This document shows, one piece after another, positions 42,917 through 51,978 of a stretch of DNA of 64,000 nt (positions within the stretch are counted from its first letter, which is position 1; each line of letters starts with the position of its first letter). This DNA comes from Deltaproteobacteria bacterium. GTDB lineage: Bacteria; Myxococcota; JADLHZ01. A program made the position numbers and the translations under genes. The stretch covers positions 124,001 through 188,000 of the forward strand of contig JADLHZ010000012.1 of assembly GCA_020848545.1 (NCBI GenBank), read 5' to 3'. The notes under the pieces were generated by a model that saw only the letters and a program-made list of their open reading frames with translations, was not told the DNA's origin and searched no databases.

Positions 42917-43905
42917 TAGGGAATCTCGACGCTGTCGAACACGCGCTGCACGATGTTCTCGGCGGTGATCTCTTCGGCCTCGGCTTCGTAGGTGAGCAGC
43001 ACACGGTGGCGCATGACGTCGAGGCCCACGTTCTTGACGTCTTCCGGCGTGACGAAGCCGCGGTGGCGGAGGAACGCGTGCGCTTTGGCTGCGAGCGTCA
43101 ACGACAAGGTCGCGCGCGGTGAGGCGCCGTACTGAATCAGCCGCTTCAGGTCCTTGATGCGGAAGCGCTCGGGATCGCGCGTCGCGTGGACGAGGTTCAG
43201 GATGTAGTCCTTCACCTTCTCGTCCATGTAGATCTGCTTCACGACGAGGCGCGCGTTGACGATGTCTTCAGGCGTGATGATGCGGTTGATCGACGCTTGC
43301 TCGACGCCGGTCATGCGCTCGAGAATTTCGCGCTCTTCGGCCATCGTCGGGTACGAGACGACGACCTTCAGCATGAAGCGATCGAGCTGCGCTTCGGGCA
43401 AGGGGTAGGTGCCCTCTTGCTCGATCGGGTTCTGCGTGGCCAAGACCAGGAACGGCTCGGGCAACTTGAAGGTCGTGTCGCCGATGGTCACGCGGCGTTC
43501 TTGCATCGCTTCGAGCAGCGCGGACTGCACCTTGGCTGGCGCACGGTTGATCTCGTCGGCGAGGACGATGTTCGCAAAGATCGGCCCCTTCTTCACCGTG
43601 AAGTCGCCGCGCTGCATGCTGTAGATCGTCGTGCCTATCAAATCCGCGGGGAGCAGATCCGGCGTGAATTGCAGGCGCGCAAACGACAGCGCCAGCGCGT
43701 CCGACACCGCTTTGATCGCCGTCGTCTTGGCGAGGCCGGGCACGCCCTCCAACAGCACGTGGCCGCCGGACAAGATGCCGATGATGATGCGCTCGATCAT
43801 GCCGCGCTGGCCGACGATGACGCGCGAGACTTCGTTCGTCAGCTTGTCGACGAACACGCTTTCGCGCTGAACGAGCTCGCTCAGGGCTTGGATTTCACGT
43901 GACAT
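42916..43905 (-). CDS. MoxR-family AAA+ ATPase
   Basis: 329-residue AAA+ ATPase of the MoxR family and first gene of the Bat operon. Walker A is GVPGLAKT, Walker B VLADEINRA, sensor 1 ATQNP, and the family-typical LPEAQLDRF and GASPRATLSLTLAAKAHAFL are present. MoxR proteins act as chaperones for maturation of metal- or VWA-containing complexes, here most likely BatA/BatB. GGAG precedes the ATG. The promoter must lie in 43906-44093. Confidence 0.95.
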   Translation of the reverse strand: MSREIQALSELVQRESVFVDKLTNEVSRVIVGQRGMIERIIIGILSGGHVLLEGVPGLAKTTAIKAVSDALALSFARLQFTPDLLPADLIGTTIYSMQRGDFTVKKGPIFANIVLADEINRAPAKVQSALLEAMQERRVTIGDTTFKLPEPFLVLATQNPIEQEGTYPLPEAQLDRFMLKVVVSYPTMAEEREILERMTGVEQASINRIITPEDIVNARLVVKQIYMDEKVKDYILNLVHATRDPERFRIKDLKRLIQYGASPRATLSLTLAAKAHAFLRHRGFVTPEDVKNVGLDVMRHRVLLTYEAEAEEITAENIVQRVFDSVEIP

Positions 43906-43965
43906 ATTCAGACTCCGGGTAGGGCGGCTACCCTAACTCGTTTGCCGGCTCAACAGCGCCAAGCA

Positions 43966-44070
43966 ACAGGATATTCCAGCGCGACTTGGTACGCCTGCAA
44001 CGGCGACGACGGCTGCGATCTGCTCGTCACCGACGCGGCCGAAAACCGCGTGTTCTTGTTCCGCTACTGA
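43966..44070 (+). pseudogene. C-terminal fragment of an FG-GAP/VCBS-like protein
   Basis: The frame reads YSSATWYACNGDDGCDLLVT then DAAENRVFLFRY and a stop at 44068-44070. The DGCDLLVTDAAENRVFLF pattern is that of FG-GAP/VCBS beta-propeller repeats. No start or upstream coding sequence is present, so it is likely the residue of a lost gene between moxR and proS. A chance open frame is the alternative. Confidence 0.45.
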
Positions 44071-44093
44071 TCGTGGGCTAGACGCTCGCGCCC

Positions 44094-45542
44094 ATGGAAG
44101 CAGGAAAGATCACGCCCCGCGCGCAGGACTACGCGCAATGGTACCAAGACGTCATCAAAGAGGGCGACCTCGCGCAGCCGGCCGAGGTGGTCAAAGGCTG
44201 CATGGTCATCAAGCCGCACGGCTACGCGATCTGGGAGAAGATCCAGAAGGATCTCGATCGCCGCTTCAAGGCCACGGGCCACAAGAATGCTTACTTTCCG
44301 CTGCTCGTGCCGATGAGCTTCATCAAGAAGGAGGCCGAGCACGTCGAAGGCTTCGCGCCTGAGCTCGCGGTCGTCACGCACGCGGGTGGCAAAGAGCTCG
44401 ACGAGCCGTACGTGATTCGGCCGACGTCCGAGACGATCATCGGCCACTTTTTCGCGCAGTGGATTCAGTCGTACCGCGATCTGCCGCTGCTCATTAACCA
44501 GTGGGCGAACGTGATGCGCTGGGAGCTCCGCACGCGCATGTTCCTGCGCACTGGCGAGTTTCTCTGGCAGGAAGGCCACACCGCGCACGCGACGCACGAA
44601 GAGTGCATCGAAGAAGTGATGCGCATGCTCGACGTCTACGGCGACTTCGCCGAGACCGTGATGGCGATGCCGGTCGTCAAAGGCCGAAAGACCGACTGGG
44701 AGCGCTTCGCCGGCGCTTTGTCCACCTTCACGATCGAGGCGATGATGCAGGACGGAAAGGCGCTGCAAGCCGGCACCTCGCACGATCTCGGGCAGAACTT
44801 CGGCAAGGCGTTCGGCGTGAAGTTCCAGAGCAAGGAAGGCAAAGAGGAGTTCGTTTGGCAGACGAGCTGGGGTGTGTCGACGCGCTTGATCGGCGGCCTG
44901 ATTATGACCCACTCGGACGACAACGGCCTCGTGTTGCCGCCGAAGCTCGCGCCGATTCACGTGGTCATCGTGCCGATCTTCAAGAACGACGACGAGCGCA
45001 CGAAGACGCTGGCGGCTGCGGAGAAGATCGCCGCGGAGCTGCGCGCGCTCCGCTATTCCGATGAGCCGTTGGACGTCGAGATCGATCGGCGCGACGGCAT
45101 GTCGCCCGGCCAGAAGTACTACCACTGGGAGCGCCGCGGCGTTCCTTACCGCATGGAGATCGGTCCGAAGGATCTCGAGAAATCATCGGTCGCGTTGAAG
45201 CGCCGCGACGGCGGGCCGAAGACCTTCGTGCCGATGGCCGACGTGGCGAAGCAGATCCCGGGCTTGCTCGAGGCGTATCAGAACGAGCTGCTCGCCAAGG
45301 CGAAGGCGTTTCGCGACGCGAACTCGGTGAAGGCCGACAGCTGGGACGATCTCGTGAAGGCGTTGGATCAGAACAAGTTCGTTTACGCGCGCTGGGCCGG
45401 CGACGCGGCGCTCGCGGCGAAGCTGAAGGAGATCCAAGCGACGGTGCGGTGCATGCCGCTCGACGCGCAAGCGGATCCCGGGCCGTGTATTCTGACTGGG
45501 AAGGCCGCGGAGAAGCGCGTGCTCATCGCGAAGAACTACTAA
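44094..45542 (+). CDS. proS: Prolyl-tRNA synthetase, archaeal/eukaryotic-like type
   Basis: 482-residue class II synthetase charging tRNA-Pro. Its length and the absence of the INS editing domain place it in the type-3 (archaeal/eukaryote-like) group, as in Thermus, rather than the ~570-residue bacterial type. Motif 2 is in [20 protein letters not shown]; other anchors are [35 protein letters not shown] and the C-terminal [19 protein letters not shown] with Tyr at the end, a feature of this group. It stands alone. Confidence 0.96.
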   Translation: MEAGKITPRAQDYAQWYQDVIKEGDLAQPAEVVKGCMVIKPHGYAIWEKIQKDLDRRFKATGHKNAYFPLLVPMSFIKKEAEHVEGFAPELAVVTHAGGKELDEPYVIRPTSETIIGHFFAQWIQSYRDLPLLINQWANVMRWELRTRMFLRTGEFLWQEGHTAHATHEECIEEVMRMLDVYGDFAETVMAMPVVKGRKTDWERFAGALSTFTIEAMMQDGKALQAGTSHDLGQNFGKAFGVKFQSKEGKEEFVWQTSWGVSTRLIGGLIMTHSDDNGLVLPPKLAPIHVVIVPIFKNDDERTKTLAAAEKIAAELRALRYSDEPLDVEIDRRDGMSPGQKYYHWERRGVPYRMEIGPKDLEKSSVALKRRDGGPKTFVPMADVAKQIPGLLEAYQNELLAKAKAFRDANSVKADSWDDLVKALDQNKFVYARWAGDAALAAKLKEIQATVRCMPLDAQADPGPCILTGKAAEKRVLIAKNY

Positions 45543-45573
45543 AGATTCATTGAGGAGCGCGACTTCGCGCAGA

Positions 45574-46317
45574 TTACTTCGCGCTGAAGTAGAAGCTCTT
45601 GGCCGAGCTCTCGTCCGGGCACTCGACCGTCGCTTCGTCCACCGAACGATCGTGGATCATGTACGCGGCCCGGCTGAAGCGCACGTTCGCGCTCTCTTGC
45701 GTCGCGGCGGCGCATGGCTTGAACACGTGCAGGAACAGACGCTGCGCGCGGGCGCCAGGCAGGAGCACCGGGCGGGTCGGTGTGCGGCCGTATTGGCTGT
45801 CTTTGTGCGCCCAAATGGCCTCGAGCGTCACTTCGGCGAGCAAAAGGCGATCGCGGAGGTCGAAGCGCTCGATGAACACTTTGACGTGCTCCAAGAGATC
45901 TTCGCCGTCGACGCCGTCTTGCGCTTGCTGCATCAACAAGCTCGCGACGGTGACGAAGCTCGAAAGCGCATCGGCGCCGTGGCTCGACGCGTTTTCATCG
46001 CGGTAGCTCAGGAACAAGTGCCAGTAGGCGAGCGCGCGGCCCTGGTTATTCAGGTCGCCGGTCGCGAGCGCTTTGTTGAACGCCTCAACGGCTTCGAGCT
46101 TCTGATTGCCATTGTAGAAGGTGAGGCCGAGCGCGAGGTAATCCGAGGCCCGGCCGCCGTCGCGAATGGGCTCGACGGGCGGGCTCACCAGGTTCGGCTG
46201 CATGGTCTTCAACGACGCAATGTAGCCGCGATTGAAGGGCGAAGGTCCCGCTTGGGAGGCGCAACCGATGGTCATGCCCATGCAAAACAACGACAACAGC
46301 AGGGCAATACGACTCAT
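45574..46317 (-). CDS. TPR-containing lipoprotein
   Basis: 247-residue predicted lipoprotein: signal MSRIALLLSLFCMGMTIGC with Cys19, a short TPR stretch (about 58-105, LGLTFYNGNQKLEAVEAFNK and ALAYWHLFLSYRDEN), then a domain of unknown type with AAYMIHDRSVDEATVECPD. GAGGAGG (46324-46330) lies six bases before the ATG. It is divergent from nadC. I do not recognise the family. Confidence 0.78.
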   Translation of the reverse strand: MSRIALLLSLFCMGMTIGCASQAGPSPFNRGYIASLKTMQPNLVSPPVEPIRDGGRASDYLALGLTFYNGNQKLEAVEAFNKALATGDLNNQGRALAYWHLFLSYRDENASSHGADALSSFVTVASLLMQQAQDGVDGEDLLEHVKVFIERFDLRDRLLLAEVTLEAIWAHKDSQYGRTPTRPVLLPGARAQRLFLHVFKPCAAATQESANVRFSRAAYMIHDRSVDEATVECPDESSAKSFYFSAK

Positions 46318-46323
46318 CCAACG

Positions 46324-46330
46324 CCTCCTC
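46324..46330 (-). promoter_or_regulatory. Strong Shine-Dalgarno site of the TPR lipoprotein
   Basis: GAGGAGG on the minus strand, six bases before the ATG at 46317; one of the strongest ribosome-binding sites in the window. Confidence 0.8.
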
Positions 46331-46398
46331 AGGGAGATTACCCCCCGCGATCGTTATCGGCTCTTGTTTTTTGGTCGTTGCGGTGGTCGTGACGAAAT

Positions 46399-47244
46399 AT
46401 GCTGGATTGTGAGCTGGACGCGTTCATTACCCGCAACCTAAGCGAGGACATTGGTCCGGGGGACGTCACGACCGATGCCATCGTGCCAAGATCGCTAAAC
46501 GGCAAAGCCATGATTAAAGCGAAATCAAAGCTTTGCCTCAGCGGCCTCGACTTGGTCGCTCGGGTCTTCGACGTCCTCGCGCCGAGAACGGTGCAAGTAC
46601 GGCTCTTGTCGAACGACGGAACGGTCGTCGAGAGCGGGACAATCGTGGGCGAAGTGAGCGGTTCTTTCGCGACTTTGCTCAAAGGCGAGCGGCTCGCGCT
46701 GAATTTGCTGATGCGCCTGTCTGGGATCGCGACGATGACGCACGCCGCCCAGAGCGCGCTTTCGCCCGGCAAAACGCGGGTGCTCGACACGCGTAAGACG
46801 ACGCCAGGCCTGCGCTGGCTCGAGAAGCGCGCGGTTAAACACGGCGGCGGCACCAACCATCGCCACCACTTGGGCGACGGCGTGCTGATCAAGGACAATC
46901 ACATCGCGGCAGCCGGCGGCTCCTGCGGCGAGGCGATCCGGCTGGCCAAAGCGCACGCACACCACTTGTTGAAGATCGAGTGCGAGATCCAGCGCGTCGA
47001 CCAAATCGACGAGGCGATCGCCGCCGGCGCGCACATGCTCCTGCTCGACAACATGGATGACGCGACGCTCCAGGCCGCGATCGCCAAGGTTGCCGGGCGT
47101 GCGCAGACCGAAGCGTCGGGCAACATGACGATCGAACGCCTTTCGCGCATCAAGGGCTTCGGCCTCGACTTCGTGTCGATGGGCGCGCTGACGCACTCGG
47201 CGCCGGCCGCCGATCTGTCGATGAAAATCGCGATCGCGCCGTGA
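46399..47244 (+). CDS. nadC: Nicotinate-nucleotide pyrophosphorylase (carboxylating)
   Basis: Quinolinate phosphoribosyltransferase of NAD synthesis, 281 residues, normal length. Visible: EDIGPGDVTTDAIVP, ERLALNLLMRLSGIAT, the PRPP/quinolinate site in LDTRKTTPGLRWLEKRAVKH and GGGTNHRHHLGDGVLIKDNH, then LDNMDD and EASGNM. The stop overlaps the GTG of birA, so NAD synthesis and biotin ligation are coupled in translation, an arrangement common in bacteria. Confidence 0.96.
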   Translation: MLDCELDAFITRNLSEDIGPGDVTTDAIVPRSLNGKAMIKAKSKLCLSGLDLVARVFDVLAPRTVQVRLLSNDGTVVESGTIVGEVSGSFATLLKGERLALNLLMRLSGIATMTHAAQSALSPGKTRVLDTRKTTPGLRWLEKRAVKHGGGTNHRHHLGDGVLIKDNHIAAAGGSCGEAIRLAKAHAHHLLKIECEIQRVDQIDEAIAAGAHMLLLDNMDDATLQAAIAKVAGRAQTEASGNMTIERLSRIKGFGLDFVSMGALTHSAPAADLSMKIAIAP

Positions 47245-48017
47245 AGGCCGCCCTCCTCCAGGCGCTGCGTACCAGGCACCTCGGCCGCGAATGTTGGTTC
47301 TTCGATACATTGGAGTCGACCCAAACCACCGCCGCCGACTACGCGACCAAGGGCGCGGCGCACGGCGCGCTCGTTTGGGCGCGGGTGCAGACCGCCGGCC
47401 GCGGGCGTATGGGCCGCACCTGGCTCTCAGGCGACGGCAGCCTTTGCGCGTCGGTGATCCTGCGCGATGGCGTCGACGCGGGCAGCGCCTTTCAGTGGTC
47501 GTTCGTTGCCGGGCTCGCGCTGCATGACGTGATCACCGCGCGCATCGGCCCCGGCGCGAAGCTCAAGTGGCCGAACGACGTGTTGATCGTCGAGGCGAGC
47601 GGCGGTGCGCGCAAGGTCGCGGGGATCTTGTGCACGCTCGAGCTGCAGCCGCACCCCGCCGTGATCGTAGGCGTCGGCGTGAACCTCGGCTTCGATCCCG
47701 TCGCACACGATCCGACGCTCGCGGGTCGCGCCGCGCCGCTGCCGCGCGAGGACGCGGGCGCCTGGCTCGCGGAGCTGCTGCTCCAGCTCGAACGGCGCGC
47801 GGACGAGCACCTGCGGCTCGGCGCGCTGCATACCTTGGCCGAAACGCGGGCGCGCCTCGCGTTCGTCGGCGAGATCGCCTCGGTGAAGACGGCCGCTGGC
47901 GAGCTTCGCGGCCGCGTGCTCGGGCTGAACGACGCGTTCGAGCTGCGCGTCGAGGACGAGGCCGGGCGCGCGCAGACGATCGCCGCCGCCGACGTGTGGC
48001 CGGCCGCAGCCCCGTGA
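47241..48017 (+). CDS. birA: Biotin-[acetyl-CoA-carboxylase] ligase
   Basis: 258-residue biotin protein ligase without the N-terminal DNA-binding domain, so an enzyme only, not a repressor. Landmarks: LESTQTTAADYA, QTAGRGRMGRTWLSGDGSLC for biotinyl-AMP formation, LKWPNDVLI with the lysine, KVAGILCTLE and VGVGVNLGF. A C-terminal domain (about 205-250) follows. Start GTG 47241 overlaps nadC (GTGA). Confidence 0.95.
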   Translation: MKAALLQALRTRHLGRECWFFDTLESTQTTAADYATKGAAHGALVWARVQTAGRGRMGRTWLSGDGSLCASVILRDGVDAGSAFQWSFVAGLALHDVITARIGPGAKLKWPNDVLIVEASGGARKVAGILCTLELQPHPAVIVGVGVNLGFDPVAHDPTLAGRAAPLPREDAGAWLAELLLQLERRADEHLRLGALHTLAETRARLAFVGEIASVKTAAGELRGRVLGLNDAFELRVEDEAGRAQTIAAADVWPAAAP

Positions 48018-48102
48018 GCGAAGGCGAAAATATTTAAGTTGGGCGGCGAAATGGTAGAGTCCCTGGTGGCGGCGACCAGCAAAAACCCGCCGCAAAAGAG
48101 CC

Positions 48103-48762
48103 ATGAAAGCTAGCGTTTTCGTCTTCGGCGCCCTGAGCTTGTTCACCCCCGCGGTCTTCGCTCAGGGCCAAGATCCCTTGCTCGATCAGTTCGTACAGAG
48201 CGAGCTCAACGAGGGCAACGGCGCGAGCCAGGGCTTCCTGTCGCCAACCGGTCGCTTCCGCGTGAAGATCCCGGGCGGCTTCGAGCAGCAGGAAGGCACC
48301 GATCCCGACACGCTGATCTTCAACGGTCAATCGAGCGGCTACGCGGTGAAGCTGATCTTCAAGCGCCTGAGCGTGACCCCTGGCGCGTCGTCGTCGCAGC
48401 TGATGCTGACCACCCGCGATCGCTTCTTGTCGAAGCTCGCCAACTTCACGATCTTGAAGCAAGGCAGCGCGAAGATCGCCGGCCGCCAATGCGCCACGCT
48501 CATCGGCCGCTACGACTACCAAGGCAACAAGGGCTACCCGCAGATCATCGAGAACGCGTACGTCGTCGACGGCGGCGACGGCTTCATCATCCACTTCGAG
48601 GTGCAGGAGCCGGGCTACACCTACGCCGCCCGCGACGCGCTCGACGTCTACAAGTCGTTCAAGATGATCGCGCCGCCGCAAGCCGAGCCGGTCGCGCCGC
48701 CGCCGCAAACGCCGCCGGCGACCTCGGACGCTTCGCCAAAGCGGCCGGCGAAGAAACGCTGA
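48103..48762 (+). CDS. Secreted protein of unknown function
   Basis: 219-residue exported protein with signal peptide (MKASVFVFGALSLFTPAVFAQ) and a single compact domain (about 45-190; GRFRVKIPGGFEQQEG and YVVDGGDGFIIHFEVQEPG), followed by a Pro/Lys tail. It resembles small periplasmic or outer-membrane proteins of the PsbP/LpqN-like type only loosely. It lies 7 bases before the GltJ-like gene, which may indicate a shared function. Confidence 0.75.
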   Translation: MKASVFVFGALSLFTPAVFAQGQDPLLDQFVQSELNEGNGASQGFLSPTGRFRVKIPGGFEQQEGTDPDTLIFNGQSSGYAVKLIFKRLSVTPGASSSQLMLTTRDRFLSKLANFTILKQGSAKIAGRQCATLIGRYDYQGNKGYPQIIENAYVVDGGDGFIIHFEVQEPGYTYAARDALDVYKSFKMIAPPQAEPVAPPPQTPPATSDASPKRPAKKR

Positions 48763-48769
48763 GCGCCCT

Positions 48770-50428
48770 TTGCGGTTCACCTGCCAAAGCTGCAACGCCA
48801 AGTATGCGATCCCGGACGAGCGCGTAGAAGGCAAGGTCGTCCGCTTGAAGTGCCAGAAGTGCGGCGGCGAGATCGTCGTGCGCGGGCCGCCAAAAGCGAT
48901 CGAAGCGGAGGCGAAGACGGTGACGCAGGTGGCGCCGGCGAAGACGCCACGGCCAGAGGCGAAAACAACAGAGGCGCCGCGAACCGCAAAGATCGCGCCG
49001 GTGTCGCGCATCGAAGATCGGCCGGCCGTGCGCCTCGACGACTCCGCGAGCGAGAGCGCGTTCGGCGGCGGCGACGAGGACGAGCCGCGAGAATCGACGC
49101 GCATCGCCAACCTCACCGAGCTCGAAGGCATGCGGCAAAAAGCAGCCGCGGACCGCTTGGAGCCAAACAAGGCCAAGCCGGTGATGAAGGCGCCAACCCC
49201 GAGCGCGCCGCCCGCTCCTGCCGATCGCGCCGAGTGGCTCGCGCTGATCTCGGGCGTGCAATACGGCCCGCTCACGGCTGCTGACGTGCGCGCCAAGATC
49301 GCGAGCGGCGAGCTGCACGCGCGATCATATATGTGGCGCGAGGGCCTGGGCGAATGGCAGCGGGTGCAAAGTCTCCCCGAGTTTGCCGACGCCGTGCCGG
49401 CCAGTGCGCGTGCTTCTGCGCCAGCAAGCGCGCCGCCCACCAAAGCCGCAAAAGGCGATCCGTCGGACTTCGATGCGGTGTTCGGTCCGCGCGGAACGCC
49501 GGCGACAGTCGAGGCGGGTGCGCGCTCCGTCGAGGACGATCTCGGACCCCCGGAGCCGACCGCTGAGCAAGTCTCCGACTCGCACGTGATCAGCGCGCCG
49601 CAGGGAGAGCCCGACGAGGACATCGGCCTCGCGGCGCAGCTCGAGGGCGAGGAGCCGATCGCGCCGCAACGCGAGAACACGGCGCAGTTTCTAGCGGCCT
49701 CAGGGCTCGTCGCGGCGCGCAAACGCCGGCGTATCATGATCGCGGCGGCCGTGGCGATCGTGCTCGCGATCGTCTTGCTCATCGTGCTCGACCTTCTCGG
49801 TGTGCTGGCGCTTCCTGGCATGGGCGTGGCATACAACGCGCTCGCGATCGACAATCCGCATCAGGCGGCGTCCCAACCCTCGGCGCCTGCCGATCAGGAT
49901 CAGCTGAGCGAAGAGGAGAAGGCGCGCCTGCGCGAAGGGCTCCTCGGCAAGAAGAAGGAAGAGCCCAAAGCGCCCGCCGAGCCACGCCACGATCGCAAGC
50001 CCGAGCCGGGTGACGCGCCGTCGAAGCCGGACAGCGCCGAGCAGAAGCTCCTGGCTGACGTTTACGGCGACCACGAGAAGAGCGCGGTCCGCGTGGAGGC
50101 GCCGAAGTTCAAGACCGCCGAGCAAGACTTGCCGGACGGCATCACCGGCGAAGCGATCGCGAAGGTCGTCGAGAGCAATCAGCGCGCCGTGAAGTTCTGC
50201 CTCGAGCGCGAGCTGAAACGCGGCGGCACGCTGAGCGGACGGCTCGAGCTAGAGTTCACCATCGCGCCGAGCGGCATGGTGCAAGACGTGGACATCAAGT
50301 CGGCGAAGTTTCGTGGCACCGACTTCGGCGCGTGCGTGGTGCAAGCGGTGAAGAGCTGGCGCTTCCCGCGATTTTCTGGCGCGCCGGTGCCAGTGGAATA
50401 TCCATTCATCCTGTCGTCCGGGATGTAG
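48770..50428 (+). CDS. GltJ/AgmX-like protein: zinc ribbon, GYF, TM, AgmX/PglI domain
   Basis: 552-residue inner-membrane protein. Order: MJ0042 zinc ribbon (Cys5, Cys8, Cys30, Cys33; the C-terminal pair is CQKCGGE), a disordered linker, a GYF_2 domain (about 150-205, with SGVQYGPLTAADVRAKIASG and WREGLGEW), a second linker, one membrane helix (about 322-345) and a periplasmic AgmX/PglI/TonB-like domain (about 455-552, VVESNQRAVKFCLERELKRG). This is the layout of GltJ (AgmX), an adaptor of the Myxococcus gliding motor that binds MglA and AglZ in the cytoplasm. The start is TTG 48770, directly before the zinc ribbon. No other glt or agl gene is seen, so the role could be different. Confidence 0.88.
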   Translation: MRFTCQSCNAKYAIPDERVEGKVVRLKCQKCGGEIVVRGPPKAIEAEAKTVTQVAPAKTPRPEAKTTEAPRTAKIAPVSRIEDRPAVRLDDSASESAFGGGDEDEPRESTRIANLTELEGMRQKAAADRLEPNKAKPVMKAPTPSAPPAPADRAEWLALISGVQYGPLTAADVRAKIASGELHARSYMWREGLGEWQRVQSLPEFADAVPASARASAPASAPPTKAAKGDPSDFDAVFGPRGTPATVEAGARSVEDDLGPPEPTAEQVSDSHVISAPQGEPDEDIGLAAQLEGEEPIAPQRENTAQFLAASGLVAARKRRRIMIAAAVAIVLAIVLLIVLDLLGVLALPGMGVAYNALAIDNPHQAASQPSAPADQDQLSEEEKARLREGLLGKKKEEPKAPAEPRHDRKPEPGDAPSKPDSAEQKLLADVYGDHEKSAVRVEAPKFKTAEQDLPDGITGEAIAKVVESNQRAVKFCLERELKRGGTLSGRLELEFTIAPSGMVQDVDIKSAKFRGTDFGACVVQAVKSWRFPRFSGAPVPVEYPFILSSGM

Positions 50429-50475
50429 GACAGTAAATTTCGACAGCGTGGGGACCCTTGGCTAAACTGGTCGCG

Positions 50476-51885
50476 ATGCTCCGCAAATGGTTTCCGCGTG
50501 GCTGGCCCTACGCCGCTGCGCTGCTGCTCGTGTCGTCGGCGTACGCCTGCCGTCGCTACGTCTTCGAATTTCAGCCGAAGTCGACCTACAAGCTCGAGCA
50601 CATCGAGCTCACGGTGGATCGGCCGAGCGAGACCGACGTGCTCTTCGTCGTCGATTCGTCGGGCTCGATGAAGCAGCACCAAGAGAACCTGCAGCGAAAC
50701 ATTTCGGCGTACATCGACGTGCTCGCGAAGTCGCCGAACAAATTTCAGATCGCGGTGACGACCACCGACCTGAACGAGTGTACGGACGTGCCGCCCGCCG
50801 GCAATCAATGGGACGGAAAGTGCGGGCGCTTGCTCTCGCCGGACGGAAACGATCCGATCATCCGCCGCGTCGACTACGCGGACAACGTCGCGCTCGCCGA
50901 TCGCTTTCGCCAAGTGGTCAGCGCCGTCGGCACCGGCGGCTCGGGCTACGAGCAAGGGTTGAAGGCCGCAGCACGCGCGGTCGACCCCGAGCTCACCGCT
51001 GCGGGAAAACCGAACTCCGGCTTCGTGCGCCCGGGTGCATTGCTCATGATCGTGATCCTCAGCGACGAGTCGGACTGCAGCTACTCATACGATCAGCAAA
51101 AGGGTCACGCGCAGTTCATCGGCTTGAACCTGGAGGGCGGCGAGACTTGCTACAAGTTCCGCGACAAGCTCGAGCCGGTGCAGGCGTGGGCGGATCGCAT
51201 CACCGTCGCCAAAGGCCGTAAGTCGCTCGGCGCCGTTTGCGCGATCACCGCCGGACAAGGCCGCGGCCGCACGTTCACGCCGGGCAACTGCGTGATCGAC
51301 AGCGCCGCCGAGCCGTCGAACGCGTGCTCGTGCTTCTATGCCCAGTCGTTGAACTTCTGCGCGTACCCGTTTCCGGAGACCGAGGTCGCGGCGACGCGGC
51401 AGCCGCCGCCGGGCCAGAGCGTGAACTGCGGCGCTGGCAAGACGTGCTGCGTCGGCAACGCGTGCTGCATCGCCATGGCCGACGAGCGCTACGTGAAGTT
51501 CGCCGACAATTTCCGGCTGCGCTTCAAGGACTCGATCTGCCGCGGCAACTACGGCGAGACGCTGCGCACGTGCGCGCAGATCTCGACACGCGACTGCTTC
51601 ACGCTCGAGCACGGCCCGATGGACGGGCGCGAGGACTACATCACCGTGAAGCGCAAGCTCTTCGGCGAGGCCGTCTACGAAAACGTGCCGCAGGTCTCGG
51701 CCGAGGTCGGCTTCGAGGGTGACGGCTGGTTCCTGTTCACCGATCGCGACACCGTCGACGGCGTGCCGGTCGCCGAGGTGTGCCTCGCCGGAACGTATAA
51801 GAGGACGATCGGCGACACCTACGAGATCAAGGTCTTCACCGAGGCCATCGGCGTCGACTCCGACATCCCCGCCGACGCCGAGTAA
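50476..51885 (+). CDS. Cys-rich VWA-domain lipoprotein
   Basis: 469-residue protein with a lipoprotein-like N terminus (SSAYAC) and a von Willebrand A domain (about 45-260) whose metal site reads VVDSSGSM. The second half holds about 20 cysteines, clustered in CGAGKTCCVGNACC and NACSCFYAQSLNFC. Proteins of this type are frequent in Myxococcota and of unknown function, perhaps adhesion or matrix. ATG 50476 yields the signal; TTG 50458 is also possible. The stop codon is the first part of the second 23-bp repeat. Confidence 0.82.
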   Translation: MLRKWFPRGWPYAAALLLVSSAYACRRYVFEFQPKSTYKLEHIELTVDRPSETDVLFVVDSSGSMKQHQENLQRNISAYIDVLAKSPNKFQIAVTTTDLNECTDVPPAGNQWDGKCGRLLSPDGNDPIIRRVDYADNVALADRFRQVVSAVGTGGSGYEQGLKAAARAVDPELTAAGKPNSGFVRPGALLMIVILSDESDCSYSYDQQKGHAQFIGLNLEGGETCYKFRDKLEPVQAWADRITVAKGRKSLGAVCAITAGQGRGRTFTPGNCVIDSAAEPSNACSCFYAQSLNFCAYPFPETEVAATRQPPPGQSVNCGAGKTCCVGNACCIAMADERYVKFADNFRLRFKDSICRGNYGETLRTCAQISTRDCFTLEHGPMDGREDYITVKRKLFGEAVYENVPQVSAEVGFEGDGWFLFTDRDTVDGVPVAEVCLAGTYKRTIGDTYEIKVFTEAIGVDSDIPADAE

Positions 51886-51906
51886 AACGCTCCCGGTCCC
51901 TTTTCG
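51884..51906 (+). repeat. 23-bp dispersed repeat, copy 2
   Basis: Identical to 42004-42026 (core CGCTCCCGGTCCC with AAAA and TTTT ends). It begins in the stop codon of the VWA lipoprotein, and is thus outside a gene for most of its length. Confidence 0.85.
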
Positions 51907-51978
51907 TTTGGACGCAAACATTTGTCGTTGCGAGCGAGATTTTTCGCCAGAACGGCGGGTGGCGGGTACCGTTGACGC

